A stretch of DNA of 64,000 nucleotides from Siphonodentalium dalli (Eukaryota > Mollusca > Scaphopoda > Gadilida > Siphonodentaliidae). The notes under the pieces are model-generated. The model worked only from the letters and a program-made list of their open reading frames with translations. It ran no database searches and was not told the DNA's origin. Shown here in pieces: positions 22,797-33,232 of the stretch. How positions within the stretch are numbered: the first letter of the stretch is position 1; each line of letters starts with the position of its first letter. The stretch covers positions 230,716,578-230,780,577 of the forward strand of contig CP136062.1 in NCBI GenBank assembly GCA_032622095.1, given 5' to 3'. The translations under genes and the position numbers were made by a program.

Positions 22797-24742
22797 TGAA
22801 TAACGTATTTGCGACTTGAGATGGCAATCAGTAAAATTAATATGAACGTAATGACCGCGGGAATGATGATTTGGTAATAATCTTGTTTTTGCTTTTGTTT
22901 GATGGGTTGCAGGGAAGTGACTGTTTGCAGAAAATCATATAGGGATAGTTGCTTTATGGGGGGTAACTTGTTTGGAATCGAAATTTGAGGGGGCAAGTTA
23001 TGAATTTGGGAAAATAATGGCTTCCATTGTGGCAATTTATGTAATTCAATAGTTGATTGTAATTGGGTTATTTGTGTCTTGATGGTGATGTTTGATGAGT
23101 TCAAAGTTGTGAATGCAATTAGTTTGATACTGGCTGATGTAGCTATGCACCTTGGTGGTAAAGTTATCGTTGCGATGGGGGGTAAAATTGTGATTCTATA
23201 CGGTCGTTTTCTTAAAAGATTGTGATGACAGTTTACTGTAAATGTATGAGCTTTCGTGGTTGTTATAAGCCATGTACATGCCGCCAGCTTAATAGCGGAT
23301 GGTAAATTATACTGAGGGTAGATGGCTATAGGGCAATTTGTGGCGGTATTTTTTGTATCATTGGTGAATATGTTGAGTAGGCAGTTATGATTATGTGATG
23401 CGGCGATTGAAATTTTTTGAATTTTACAATATGGTAATTTGTTTAAAATACACGGGTGATTGTCACCAATGGTGGTATATTTGGATCGGTCGGGAGATAA
23501 TAGCAGGTAATTATGAGTAATATCGATTCGGGCAACTGTATATTTATTGTTGTGTCTGAGTTTTGGGTCTCGAGGGTCTAATGGATAAAAAAATGGTATA
23601 GCGCGGAATATGTCAAACTGCATTCTGATATCGCGTAAATAAATTGTTATGGTAATGATTAGTCTGCTGTCTGTGAGTATGGTTTGTGTCTTCAAATGTT
23701 GGTAATATTTTGCAATTCCCGATTCTATGGGGAATGGTAACTTCAAATGGGCTGGAAGTAATTTCGTTATACTGTCAAGTGCCTTTTTTAAATGTATTGG
23801 GCTTATGATCTCCGGTGTAAATCGGTGGTTAATTAGAGAGGCAATTTGAACTTTAAGATGTCGCAAATATAATTTTGCTTGGATAACATCTTGTTGTATT
23901 TCATGTAATATTACTAGAAACTTAGCGTTGATGATTGTGAATATTTCAATTGTATGCCCATGTTTTTGAGTCCGATGTGTTTCTTTTCGAACTGTGGCTT
24001 GAATATTGGATATTGTTGTTGATAATGTGTTGACTCGTTGGCGATTTTCGTTTGAAATGACGCGTGTGATGTTCATGATAGAATAAGCGGTTTGAGTGTC
24101 GTGTTGGATTTCTTTTTGGTTTTGGTAGAGGGTTCGTATGTTATCTTCTACATGTGTAATATCTGACATCGAAGGTGTGCCGAATAAAAACTTAGCTATA
24201 TCGCTTATTACTGGTAAAATTGCTCGTTTGAGTCTTTTGGTATTATGGAGTTGATAATAATTATGATATTCATATTGGATTTGTTTTGTTTCCGTGAGAG
24301 CTGCTGCTAATTCAGTTTGTAAATCTGTCAAAATGTTGATGAGATTAAAGTTAATGTTATTTGTCTCGTTCCTGAATGGAGGTTTGTTATGGTGATATGT
24401 GCTTTGATGAAACGTGGCACAAATGCTATTGAGTTTATTTTGGGCCATCCTTATGTCGGTAGCGAGTCTTGCTATGTAGGTATAATATGGTGTGAATTCG
24501 ATGAGAAAACTGAGATCCCAATTTTCATTAGAGACAGCAATTTGCCGGTGATGCAAAAATAACATGTTCTGTCGAGTTAACATAGCGTCACTAGTTTGAA
24601 AGCCGATGATAAGTATGAAGAGGGTCGTTTTAACGAAGTTTTCTGTAGGCTTCATATCGCTTGCACCCCTATAAGTAAAAATATAGGTGTGTATTAGCGG
24701 GTTAGCCGGTATCTGATTATAAAGATAGATTGGCGTGGGCAT
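22703..24742 (-). CDS. env: Envelope fusion protein, baculovirus F-like (Element 1 env)
   Basis: 679 codons from the first Met. A better start is Met30 (24655): it is followed by a signal peptide (FVKTTLFILIIGFQTSDA) and lies just after a splice-acceptor-like TTTTTACTTATAG|G (AG at 24670-24669). This fits a spliced env mRNA. A furin-type RLKR at residues 170-173 is followed by a hydrophobic, fusion-peptide-like segment containing ISDIAKFLFGTPS, as in baculovirus F proteins and insect errantivirus Env. A long helical, coiled-coil-like region follows. A transmembrane helix (IIIPAVITFILILLIAISS, about 625-643) and a 36-residue cytoplasmic tail end the protein. It is a class I-type fusion glycoprotein that would sit in the cell or particle membrane and mediate entry. 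No frame break is visible. The family call rests on the cleavage site/fusion peptide pattern and position; no search was run. Confidence 0.85.
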   Translation of the reverse strand: MPTPIYLYNQIPANPLIHTYIFTYRGASDMKPTENFVKTTLFILIIGFQTSDAMLTRQNMLFLHHRQIAVSNENWDLSFLIEFTPYYTYIARLATDIRMAQNKLNSICATFHQSTYHHNKPPFRNETNNINFNLINILTDLQTELAAALTETKQIQYEYHNYYQLHNTKRLKRAILPVISDIAKFLFGTPSMSDITHVEDNIRTLYQNQKEIQHDTQTAYSIMNITRVISNENRQRVNTLSTTISNIQATVRKETHRTQKHGHTIEIFTIINAKFLVILHEIQQDVIQAKLYLRHLKVQIASLINHRFTPEIISPIHLKKALDSITKLLPAHLKLPFPIESGIAKYYQHLKTQTILTDSRLIITITIYLRDIRMQFDIFRAIPFFYPLDPRDPKLRHNNKYTVARIDITHNYLLLSPDRSKYTTIGDNHPCILNKLPYCKIQKISIAASHNHNCLLNIFTNDTKNTATNCPIAIYPQYNLPSAIKLAACTWLITTTKAHTFTVNCHHNLLRKRPYRITILPPIATITLPPRCIATSASIKLIAFTTLNSSNITIKTQITQLQSTIELHKLPQWKPLFSQIHNLPPQISIPNKLPPIKQLSLYDFLQTVTSLQPIKQKQKQDYYQIIIPAVITFILILLIAISSRKYVIQCITKFPNIRLNAITTRDELKSQNDEINLTK

Positions 24743-24857
24743 GGCTTTTATGGGTTAACTGGTTTGATTAATCGATGAGATTTTTCGGCCGGTGTAAGTT
24801 GTAATGTCATTCTCAAATTACTGTGTAAAATTGGTACCCCCAGAAATCGACGAAATA

Positions 24858-24865
24858 TGACGTCA
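24858..24865. promoter_or_regulatory. Consensus CRE (TGACGTCA)
   Basis: A perfect palindromic cAMP-response element core, 79 bp upstream of the TATA box of the first opposite-strand ORF and just upstream of env. It could drive rightward transcription of that ORF. Confidence 0.45.
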
Positions 24866-24943
24866 CGCGATGCCAGTGTGTGTACCAATTAGCCGCGCTG
24901 CGTGCGCTAGGCGTGTCGACGAAGGTAATTAGTGGTATAGCGG

Positions 24944-24950
24944 TATAAAT
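24944..24950 (+). promoter_or_regulatory. TATA box for opposite-strand ORF A
   Basis: TATAAAT on the + strand, 63 bp before the ATG at 25007. Transcription would start near 24,975. Confidence 0.5.
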
Positions 24951-25006
24951 GCGTTGGCCATTACGGCTGTAGATTATTGCGGGCCTATCTTTCGATATTT
25001 GCAGTT

Positions 25007-25312
25007 ATGAGTCAACTTTTGAGTGAGTTAGAGTGTATGTTGAGAAATGCGAAGTTATGTGGTCTAGGGTATTTTGGGGTTATCATTGATTCGATCTATC
25101 TGACATACGTAAATGACCAGATAGTCGATCAATTTGAGCGGGGGAATGAGCACGCCCGGACGGGAGTATCGTCAAAAAGTGATCGATATCTGTGTACCCT
25201 GTGGTTGGAAGAAAATGAGAGGTGTTATCTCATTTTAAATCTGAGGAAACAGATTAGGGAAGAGAGGAGAAGATTGATAGATCTGTGGTCTGAAGAACAG
25301 ACTGACTGGTAA
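25007..25312 (+). CDS. Opposite-strand accessory ORF A
   Basis: 101 codons from ATG 25007, the start that aligns with its paralog (ORF B); an upstream in-frame codon at 24977 is not ATG. It is transcribed against the retroelement, between pol and env. The N-terminus MSQLLSELECML is helical. The C-terminus contains ERCYLILNLRKQIREERRRL followed by IDLWS. ORF B has ERCQTVVNLRLEIIDERQRI followed by VDIWS: the same ERC..(L/V)NLR..I..ER.R(L/I).D(L/I)WS pattern, probably one amphipathic helix. The protein is charged, with no signal peptide or membrane segment. Its function is unknown; an intracellular regulatory or antagonist role is an inference. An AATAAA follows at about 25,589. Confidence 0.7.
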   Translation: MSQLLSELECMLRNAKLCGLGYFGVIIDSIYLTYVNDQIVDQFERGNEHARTGVSSKSDRYLCTLWLEENERCYLILNLRKQIREERRRLIDLWSEEQTDW

Positions 25313-25780
25313 CACGGAGTTAAGTTGGGCCGGCTGATGAGCGAGATTTGAGGAGGTTTGGCAGGAGGAGTGATAGAGAAAGATGGGCCCAATCTTTGAT
25401 AGCTGTTTGTGCCTATATAATTTAACGTGGGCTACATCGTGCTAATGAAGATTGGTTTCATTGAAAAACATCACATGGACATCTGAATGTGAAAGACAAG
25501 TGGTATTGCTGTATTATTTATAAAATGTATGTGTCATAGGGTGTAGGTATACCAACAGTCATGTCAATATGGATATCAAAAGGCATATGAATAAATGCGT
25601 ATTGTATTCTGCTATATATAGGTTCTTATTGCTATATTTGACATGGTTATTGGCGGAAATATTTGGTGATTGTATAGTATTAGGGGAGTGCAATTGACGC
25701 ATGGAATAGTAGTTCTATCTATATTGTAATGATAATATTTTGATCGCGCATTATCACGCGGCTCTGGTTATCTTGGCTGG
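25313..25780. other. Element 1 pol-env interval, unassigned
   Basis: Probable 3' UTR of ORF A, with AATAAA at about 25,589. No other feature. Confidence 0.4.
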
Positions 25781-25881
25781 GGGGGGTATGTATACGATAT
25801 CGTCGTGTTGGGAGATATATTGTGATTTACACATACATGTTATTCAGGCTCATTTTAGCTCTGCACATGTATATGTGATTT

Positions 25882-25913
<32 letters not shown>

Positions 25914-26036
25914 GGGCAGTGGGGGGGGGGGGGGGTGGTACATATACGATATCGTCGTGTTGGGAGATATATTGTGATTTACACATACATGTTATTCAGG
26001 CTCATTTTAGCTCTGCACATGTATATGTGATTTAGG
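25781..26036. repeat. Tandem duplication with poly-T and poly-G runs
   Basis: A 105-bp block (from TATACGATATCGTCGTGTTG to GTATATGTGATTTAGG) occurs at about 25,788-25,885 and again at about 25,932-26,036. Between them are T29 and G15 runs. A second poly-T occurs at 26,092. Homopolymer lengths may be unreliable. Confidence 0.85.
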
Positions 26037-26808
26037 GTATTTTGGGCAGTACATGTACATGTACGTTATATTCGGTAATTTTTTTTAGGTTTTTTTTTTT
26101 TTTTGGACGGGCGTTCGGATGTCATGAGACTTGGATTGTGACTTGCATCTCACTAGATACGTGGTGTGTGGGGAGGGGTGTGGTGTATGTACTGAATCGT
26201 TATGGAAGGTTCACCTATCGGTGTTCTTGTCATATTTATTGGTTTGTGTTGGTCGCTTGATTTTGACTTTATGACACACTTGTGAGGACGTGAACCTTGG
26301 TTAATTATTTCATCTAAATAGGGTTATTTGAGTTTAATGAATAATTATAGATAGTTTTGGTTATGTTATGAGGCAGATAAATTGGCTGGGTAATGTTTGT
26401 TTATGTTATTAGTTTATGTTGAAATATTCCTATTTATTGATATGATACTTGTGTAACATATTTGTATTGTATTTATTTTTTGTTGTTTGAGGGAAGCAAG
26501 TTTAGCCCTGTGTGCACTGTGCACCGATGCACACTGGACTTGCTAGTATTGAGTTATAATCTGATTATTAGATGATGTTTAGTGTGTTAATTTATCATTG
26601 GACATTATGTTTAGATGTATCGAGGAGATATCGCTTGAGAGCTGGTTCGATGTTAGCGGGAACAGGCGTTTGTAATATATATTACCGTGTGGGTCTATTT
26701 GAGATAGATGGTGCCTAGCATGTCCCTCGGGAATCTTCGAGAATGCCTACTTGATTTTGGCATAGCGTCTCGATTCGATACGGACGCTATCTGTTAATAT
26801 GGGATGAG
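26037..26808. other. Element 1 pol-env interval, unassigned
   Basis: T/G-rich on the + strand. TGTGTGCACTGTGCACCGATGCACACTGG near 26,510 contains overlapping GTGCAC palindromes. No coding frame worth calling. Confidence 0.35.
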
Positions 26809-26816
26809 TATATAAG
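26809..26816 (+). promoter_or_regulatory. TATA box for opposite-strand ORF B
   Basis: TATATAAG, 52 bp upstream of the ATG at 26861. Similar TATA-ATG spacing to ORF A suggests that the duplicated unit included its promoter. Confidence 0.5.
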
Positions 26817-26860
26817 GAGTGGGAATATCAACAAGTGTTATTTCTGACTTAATTTTCATT

Positions 26861-27136
26861 ATGTCTGATTACTTGCTATTCTTGGAGGCTGAGCTCGCAG
26901 TATTGGAGACGAGTCACTATGAAGTGACTATGCAGTATGTGGACCATGTACTGGCATTCTATGATGCCATAGTTGCTGTGTGCCTTGCCGGAGGGACCAG
27001 TATAGACTGGGCTAGGTACTTTAGTACCGTGTCTGAATTGGAAAGATGTCAGACGGTGGTCAATCTCCGATTGGAGATAATAGATGAAAGGCAGAGAATA
27101 GTAGATATATGGAGTCAACATCGGACAGTATTGTAA
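26861..27136 (+). CDS. Opposite-strand accessory ORF B
   Basis: 91 codons from ATG 26861 (MSDYLLFLEAEL, aligning with MSQLLSELECML of ORF A). Residues near 58-85 carry the shared motif ERC..(L/V)NLR..I..ER.R(L/I).D(L/I)WS; a Tyr after an Arg (ARYFS, DRYLC in A) precedes it in both. ORF B is about ten residues shorter in the middle. Both copies keep an intact frame although they have diverged strongly at nucleotide level, which argues for selection on the protein. It lies tail-to-tail with pol and would be transcribed by its own TATA promoter. AATAAA occurs at about 27,584. I do not recognise the family. Confidence 0.7.
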   Translation: MSDYLLFLEAELAVLETSHYEVTMQYVDHVLAFYDAIVAVCLAGGTSIDWARYFSTVSELERCQTVVNLRLEIIDERQRIVDIWSQHRTVL

Positions 27137-27787
27137 GAAGATGTCGCTGTGAATGCTGCCCCTGATGAATTTGGACCGTCCCTGGATCAAGAGCTGGCTT
27201 GCATTCTGCAAGCTGGCACGGTGTTTAGCCAACAATAACATGAATTGAAGTGTTTTTGTGGTTATTCACCGTGTTAGCCTGTAGAAATAACATCTTGCTG
27301 ATAAATTCAGTGAAAAGAAATGTAATTTTTTGTTTTGTTGTTGTAGTTGTTGTTGTAACCGTGGTAATGCACCAAAGGTGGCAATATTGGTTGAAATACA
27401 AAGAGTAACTTCTGTAAACGTGCTAAATCGCCAAAGATTATTTAATTATAGTCTAAGATTGGTTGAAATATAAAGAGATAAATATATTATTAGCCCGCTG
27501 CCAAGAATTATTACAGAGTTCAATACTGTTATTGATTGGGTTATCTAAGTTTTAGAATGAAGAGCGTTTGTTTGTTCGTTCAAATAAATTTGGTTTTAGT
27601 TATTTCGGAGAGTTTATGGGAACGTATTGAATATGGGAGAAATGCCGGGGTTGATATAATATACGCTTTATAGTAAAGAGCGTTATATGTTTGCTTCGGG
27701 GTTTCATGGGTTCAACTAATGTCGGCAAATGTATGTGAGAAGTGAGGTGGGAAATGGAATAGGTATTGAGTGATGACGGTGGAAATG
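27137..27787. repeat. Degenerate short repeats after ORF B
   Basis: Words such as TTGGTTGAAATA(C/T)AAAGAG and (T/A)AAGAGCGTTT/A recur from 27,380 to 27,700. They look like old relatives of the tandem array that follows. Confidence 0.5.
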
Positions 27788-28250
27788 CCGTGGTTTCTGT
27801 ACCAATCGTTCTATGATAAAGAGCGTTGTTTGGCAGTATTGGGGGTAGTGATGTTGAGGGAAATATGCCGTGATTATTGTATCAACTACTATATAATATA
27901 TATAGTATTGCGGCGTTGGTGGGGGGGTGTCTAAATTGAGGGATAATATGCCGTGGTTTCTGTACCAATCGTTCTATGATAAAGAGCGTTGTTTGGCAGT
28001 ATTGGGGGTAGTAATATTGAGGGAAATATGCCGTGATTATTGTATTACCTACTATATAATATATAGTGTATTGTGGCGTTGGTGGGGGGGGGGGTGTCTA
28101 CATTGAGGGATAATATGCCGTGGTTTCTGTACCAATCGTTCTATGATAAAGAGCGTTGTTTGGCAGTATTGGGGGTAGTAATATTGAGGGAAATATGCCG
28201 TGATTATTGTATCAACTACTATATAATATATATAGTGTATTGTGGCGTTC
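27788..28250. repeat. About 165-bp tandem repeat, 2.8 copies
   Basis: Units start with CCGTGGTTTCTGTACCAATC at 27,788, 27,951 and 28,118. Each contains GATAAAGAGCGTTGTTTGGC, a TACTATATAATATATA stretch and a G-run. Units are over 90% alike by eye. The TA stretch and G-run differ in length. Confidence 0.9.
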
Positions 28251-28822
28251 GTGTGCTATGTCAATGAATATATGATTGAGTTAAGCATATTGGAGGGAAT
28301 GATGATGTAACTGAGTTATGAACGGGAGTTTGCCATATTGAAATCCCATTAGTGTTTAGAACGCGGAGATATCAGAGACTGATGCGAAAGGCAATGATTG
28401 ACAGATTGGCATGTTTCGTGAATAAACAATTGGGCAAAGACGCCATGTGTCAGTCGTTAGCGAAAGATATATATTACATGTCTATTAGGTTAAATTTACT
28501 TCGGCATCATGACTCAACGTACACCTGTTATCGATAATTGATTAGAGATTTGGGAAATGAGACAATGCCCTGTTTGATGTATATGCTAAATGATCATGCC
28601 ACTGGTATGAGTAAAGATTATCGTTTTTTTTTTGGCAAGTTCATTATGTGAGGTGGCAGGGTGCCTATCTCTATGTCTAAGGGGTGGGATGGGAGAAGGT
28701 GCCGTCTGGTCTGCCTTTGTAAAACCTGTTTTATATAATACTAATAACAGTTATGTACACTATCTATCATTAGTGATTGTGAGGTATTTTGATACATGAT
28801 TATGAATGTTCGATATCAGTTG
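28251..28822. other. Element 1 pol-env interval, unassigned
   Basis: A + strand frame is open from 28322 to 28537 but has no ATG before codon 21 and no clear match to ORFs A or B. It may be a third decayed copy or nothing. Confidence 0.25.
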
Positions 28823-31800
28823 TCATCTGTTGGCTAACTCAGCCAATGGTATTGAAGAACTGTCGTCTGTGTTTGATCGCTCAAGTTGAGCGCGCTTAAT
28901 TGCCGTCGTTTTGAGGTCATCGTCTGATTCCAACGTGGATTGAGAGTTATTACTATCAACACTGGTTTCACTCGGTGGAAATGCAAATCGATTATGTCGT
29001 TTATTCTTTAAATGAGTGGGCCGTTGGGGTGTTGGCCAATCAACAGGGGATGGTTTGATGTGTTTAGCATGTGATTTTGTTAATTTAGCAGATAGGTCAT
29101 GTCTTAATATGTAAGATATGGGGCCTGTTTGTTTTAAGATACGCCAAAACGGCTCATATTTAAATGAAAATTTGTGATTTGGTTGGTGGATTTTGTAATA
29201 GACGGATTGGCCTATTTTAAAGGTTGGAATAGATCCACCTCTGTTCTGTTTGTGGTTGCGAGAGGCTGTTTCGAGAAGAGATTTTGTAGTTTTAAAAATA
29301 ATGTGTTGATTTTGAAGCGTGGTGGCTAAAAAATCCTCTCCTAAATACTTTTCTCTGTGTGTTAAAATTCGGTCTATGCTTATCTGTGGTTCTCTAAAAA
29401 AAGTTAGAAAGAATGGTGAATGTGTATGTACACTGGAACAATAGAAGTTCATTGCTTGTGATGCATAATTTAGATATAGGTCCCAATTTTCTACATTTGC
29501 TTGGGTGATTGTTGAAATGATTGATGCTAGACTTCTATGCGACCGTTCTGACTTCCCATTAGATTGGGGTCTGTAAAAACTAGTGAGGCGGTGATTGATA
29601 TGGTAATATTTACAAAATTCAGTGAAGGTAGAGTTTGCAAATTCCGACCAATTATCTGTCATTATTGACTCAACTGATCCAAATAAAGTGAAATACTCTG
29701 AATTCAATCTCTCTAAAATTGTATCCACCATTTTGTTAGGTAATGCGTATGCTAAAGTATGTAATGAAAATTGATCAATAATAGTTAAGATAAATCTATT
29801 TCCTGATTGTGTTTTGGGGGAAAATGGTCCCATAAGATTGATGGCTATGAGTTGTCCTGGTCTCGATGGGGCAGTGACTGGTTGAAGCGGGATTTTTGGA
29901 TTGTAAGCATTTCGTTGTCGGCATGTATGACAATTGTTTATGTATGTGACAATTTTTGCAAACAACTGAGGTGTGTAATATCTGTTTCGTATGGTCGCGT
30001 ATAGCGATTGTACCGCTCTATGGCCGAGACTGTGATATTGGGATATAACTTCCTGCGCTATTTTGTCCGTTATATATATTCGTAATTTAGGTATGTCATT
30101 ATATATTGATATATAGTGTAGGATACCATCTTTGAGAATAAAGGTTTTTGCTAATTTTTCGGGTATATTTGTTGATTGCATTTGTTTGATAATCTCGGTG
30201 ATTGTGTGGTCTGCTGATTGTTCATCTCTTATATTAGTTATAGGAGGAAGGACCGGGCTGTCGTCAAGATCAACTGATGATTCAGAATCCGTTTTCTTTT
30301 TTGGTTGTTTATTTCGTTTTGAGAATTCCTGAATATCTTTCATGTCAAGTATATTAACATCCTGTACAAGGGGATTGGTGGGTGGATTTGGGTCGCTATC
30401 TGTGCAAGAAATGATGCACGGGTGTGTGTCAGGGTTTATCCGACTGCAAAAATCGGCCGTAACATTGTTTGTGCCTTTAATATAAGTAATTTTTGGGTAC
30501 AATGCTGATATTTCCAAAAAACATTTTTGAATTTTTGTGTTTATCAGATCCTGTTTTTTAAACATGTGGATGAGGGGTAAGTGATCTGTTTTAATCTCTA
30601 CTTGGGATCCCTGTAAGTAAAATTTAAATTGCCTTGCAAACGTATATATAGCGAATGCTTCTTTTTCCGTGACAGAATAATTCCTTTGTGATTTGTTAAG
30701 TTTTTTACTGGCGAACGCGATTGGTAGTTCAACGTGTTTATCATCTTGGCTATTAGCATATTGTGATAGTATCGCCCCAATACTATGGATAGATGCATCT
30801 ACTGTCAGAATGAACAGTTTGTCGGGATTTGGGTAAGCTAAGATGGGGGCGGTTGCTAAGCTTTCTTTAAGCGTGTCGAACGCTGTTTGGCACGGCGCAT
30901 CCCACACAAATTTAGCATATTTGGCTGTGAGTTTGATTAAAGGCAATGCCGTGGATGCGAAAGTAGGAGAATATGACCTGTAAAAATTAAGAATTCCCAG
31001 TAATCTGCGGACTTCTTTAACTGATTTCGGAGGTGGTAGAGACTTGATAATTGAATTTTTTTCAGGGTCTGGGGATGTGCCCTTGTCGGAAATAATATGC
31101 CCTAAAAATTTGACTTGTGGTTGGCAAAATTTAGATTTTGATAGTTTAACTATTAAGCCGTATTCCCTGAGTCTGTCAAATAATTTTGTGAGCTGCTGTA
31201 TATGCGTTTGAGGATCGGAGCTATGACAGATCAGGTCATCGACAAATCCTTCTACAAATGGTAAATCGTGTAAGGCCATGTTCATGAGTTTTAAAAAATA
31301 CCCTGAGCTCGAGACATATCCCATCGGGGCTCTTTGATAACTGTATTGTCCTTCGGACGTATTCATAGTTAATATGGGAACATGTTCGGGTTCGACTCCA
31401 ATAACATGATAAGCATTTGATAAATCAAAGATACTGAAAATAGTTGAGCCGAGTAACTTGGACGATATTTCTGTAAAACTAGGCATAGACCATTTTAATG
31501 GAATGGAAACATCATTGAGTTTTCTCAGATCGATTACCAATCGGTAATTTGGAGTACCATCGGGGTTGGGTGTGGATTTGCGTATGAGGAGACTGGGAAA
31601 TCCCCACGATGAATGGGCAGTGGGTCTAATAATGTCTGCATCTAATAATTTTTTTATCTCAGCAGCCATAATTCGTTGTTTGTTCAGTGGTGTCGGATAT
31701 TTTTTGCAAAAAATAGGTAAAGTATTTGGTTTGAGGTCGATTTTCATTTTAATTTTTGGACAATATCCTATCTTGTTTATGTCATTTGTAAAAACACCAG

Positions 31801-33225
31801 GGTATTGTGATACTAGTTGCAATATTTGCTGTTTAAGGTGTTGAGGTGCCACGATATCATCGATAGATATAGGTTGAGTCTTGGTGACTGGAGGGTTAAT
31901 GTCTTGCCGGTCACCTATGGTGTTTATACTGTGTTTGATTGGCGGAGATGAGTTAATGTTTTGCTCATCGGATGCCCTGCATATCATTTGCTCTTGAGTG
32001 CCAAATGCTTGTGCTATTACACGACCTTTCCTAATGGACATATGTGACGCCGATTGGTTTTCTATCATGACGTAAATATTTGGATTATTTGCATCTGCTA
32101 GCGTGTCGGTTACATGTACATTTGGTTCCTGTTCGAAAATGGACATGTTACCTTTGCCTATTCGGATTATAGGTGTGTTAAACATATCATTTGGCCCTAT
32201 GAGTCTGCCTGTTATGATGGCGCATGAGTGGGGTGATAATGAAACGTTATTTGTTGATCGGATGAGTGATGCAATGTGACCGTCCCTTAACATTGGGTAT
32301 AATTGATTCTGTATTCTGAATTTTTCTAGATCAAAGTAAAGTCTAATACTGTGTTGTTTCATAAAGTCGCGCCCTAAAATGCAGGGACGGGACAAGGTTG
32401 CACATATGACAAATTTGTGAGTAAGAATGAGTTTTCCGATTCTAAATGTGAGATGTGTGGATCCAAAAACTTTCATTGGTGTTCCATCGGCTGATGTGAG
32501 TAACACATGTTCTTTAATTAAAGGTGGTCGATTTGGTATGGATCTATAAATGTCGTATTTCAAGCAACTGGTGGTTGCCCCGGAGTCTAATAGTGAACGA
32601 ATGCGTTGTTTGTGTATTTTAATGATAGTTGAGCATGGTGTTTGGTTTAGAGCACCATCTGTCATATCACTTGGATATTTAAGTACTGGTATAGTGTGTT
32701 GTATGGGTTTTAATGGTGGTATTACAGGGTTACTTGCAGTATTGGAATGTGATTCGCGAGAATTGGCGCATGTTGACTTTCTTTTGGATGATGAATGAGA
32801 ATTAGTAATTTGTTGGTGCTTTGGTTTTTCAAGGCGATTCACGGTTTTAAATTGGGAAGGAAAGTTTAAATCAAGAAGAGGTAAGATAGACTTATTGGAT
32901 ATATTATGAAATATGGATTTCATAGAGGGACACCTGTTATTGCAGTTGGTGGTATGTGTGACCTGCCTGCGGCGAGGAAGATTAAGTGGGCGCCGCGTGC
33001 GGTACTTAATATATCGTTGGTTTTGACACTTTGATGGTAGCGTGGGGTAATGATTAATGGGCTGCAGCTGTGAATCATAGACTCTATGGTTTTGAGATTC
33101 GTATGTTCGATGAGCTTTAGCATATCTATGATTGTGGCCGCCTATGGTGCTAATTTGATGTGTAATTGGACTCATTGCCTTGCGTCTACTCGGGGTCAAA
33201 TTTGTGCAGGAATGAGTCCTTATCT
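28823..33225 (-). CDS. pol: Pol polyprotein of Element 1
   Basis: Expressed by -1 frameshift from gag, so it has no start of its own; the codon at 33199 is TTG. Counting from 33199, the domains are: retropepsin (LLDSGATTS, Asp205; ILGRDF about 274); reverse transcriptase (VIDLRKLND, FDLSNAYH, catalytic FVDDL 652-656, a variant of the usual YxDD); RNase H (TVDAS about 799, TEKEAFA, KTDHLPL); integrase with an HHCC zinc site (YHSLGH, CHTC, about 1055-1092) and DDE core; and a GPY/F-like C-terminal module (TGPISYIL, then KHIKPSP). In the DDE triad, Asp1182 and Glu1218 are present, but the first position is Asn1121 (IAINLMGPF), from codon AAT at 29839-29837. That should cripple integration by this copy. 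The remaining frame is uninterrupted over 1,458 codons. Confidence 0.95.
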
Positions 33226-33232
33226 GTTTAAA
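33168..33232 (-). promoter_or_regulatory. Gag-Pol -1 frameshift signal of Element 1
   Basis: On the minus strand the gag frame reads TTT TTA AAC AGA TAA. The heptamer U UUA AAC (33232-33226) is in the correct phase. A 6-nt spacer (AGATAA, including the gag stop) follows. Then a perfect 9-bp stem has arms GGACTCATT (33219-33211) and AATGAGTCC (33176-33168) with a 34-nt loop that may pair further. A -1 slip enters pol directly: CAG ATA AGG and on without a stop. Confidence 0.85.

Noticed and set aside
26042-26260. 72-codon frame in Element 1 rich in Phe
   Set aside because: It reads through poly-T runs and lacks an ATG start.
28322-28537. Possible third opposite-strand ORF in Element 1
   Set aside because: No ATG near its start, and only a CQ pair lines up with ORFs A and B, so homology is not supported.
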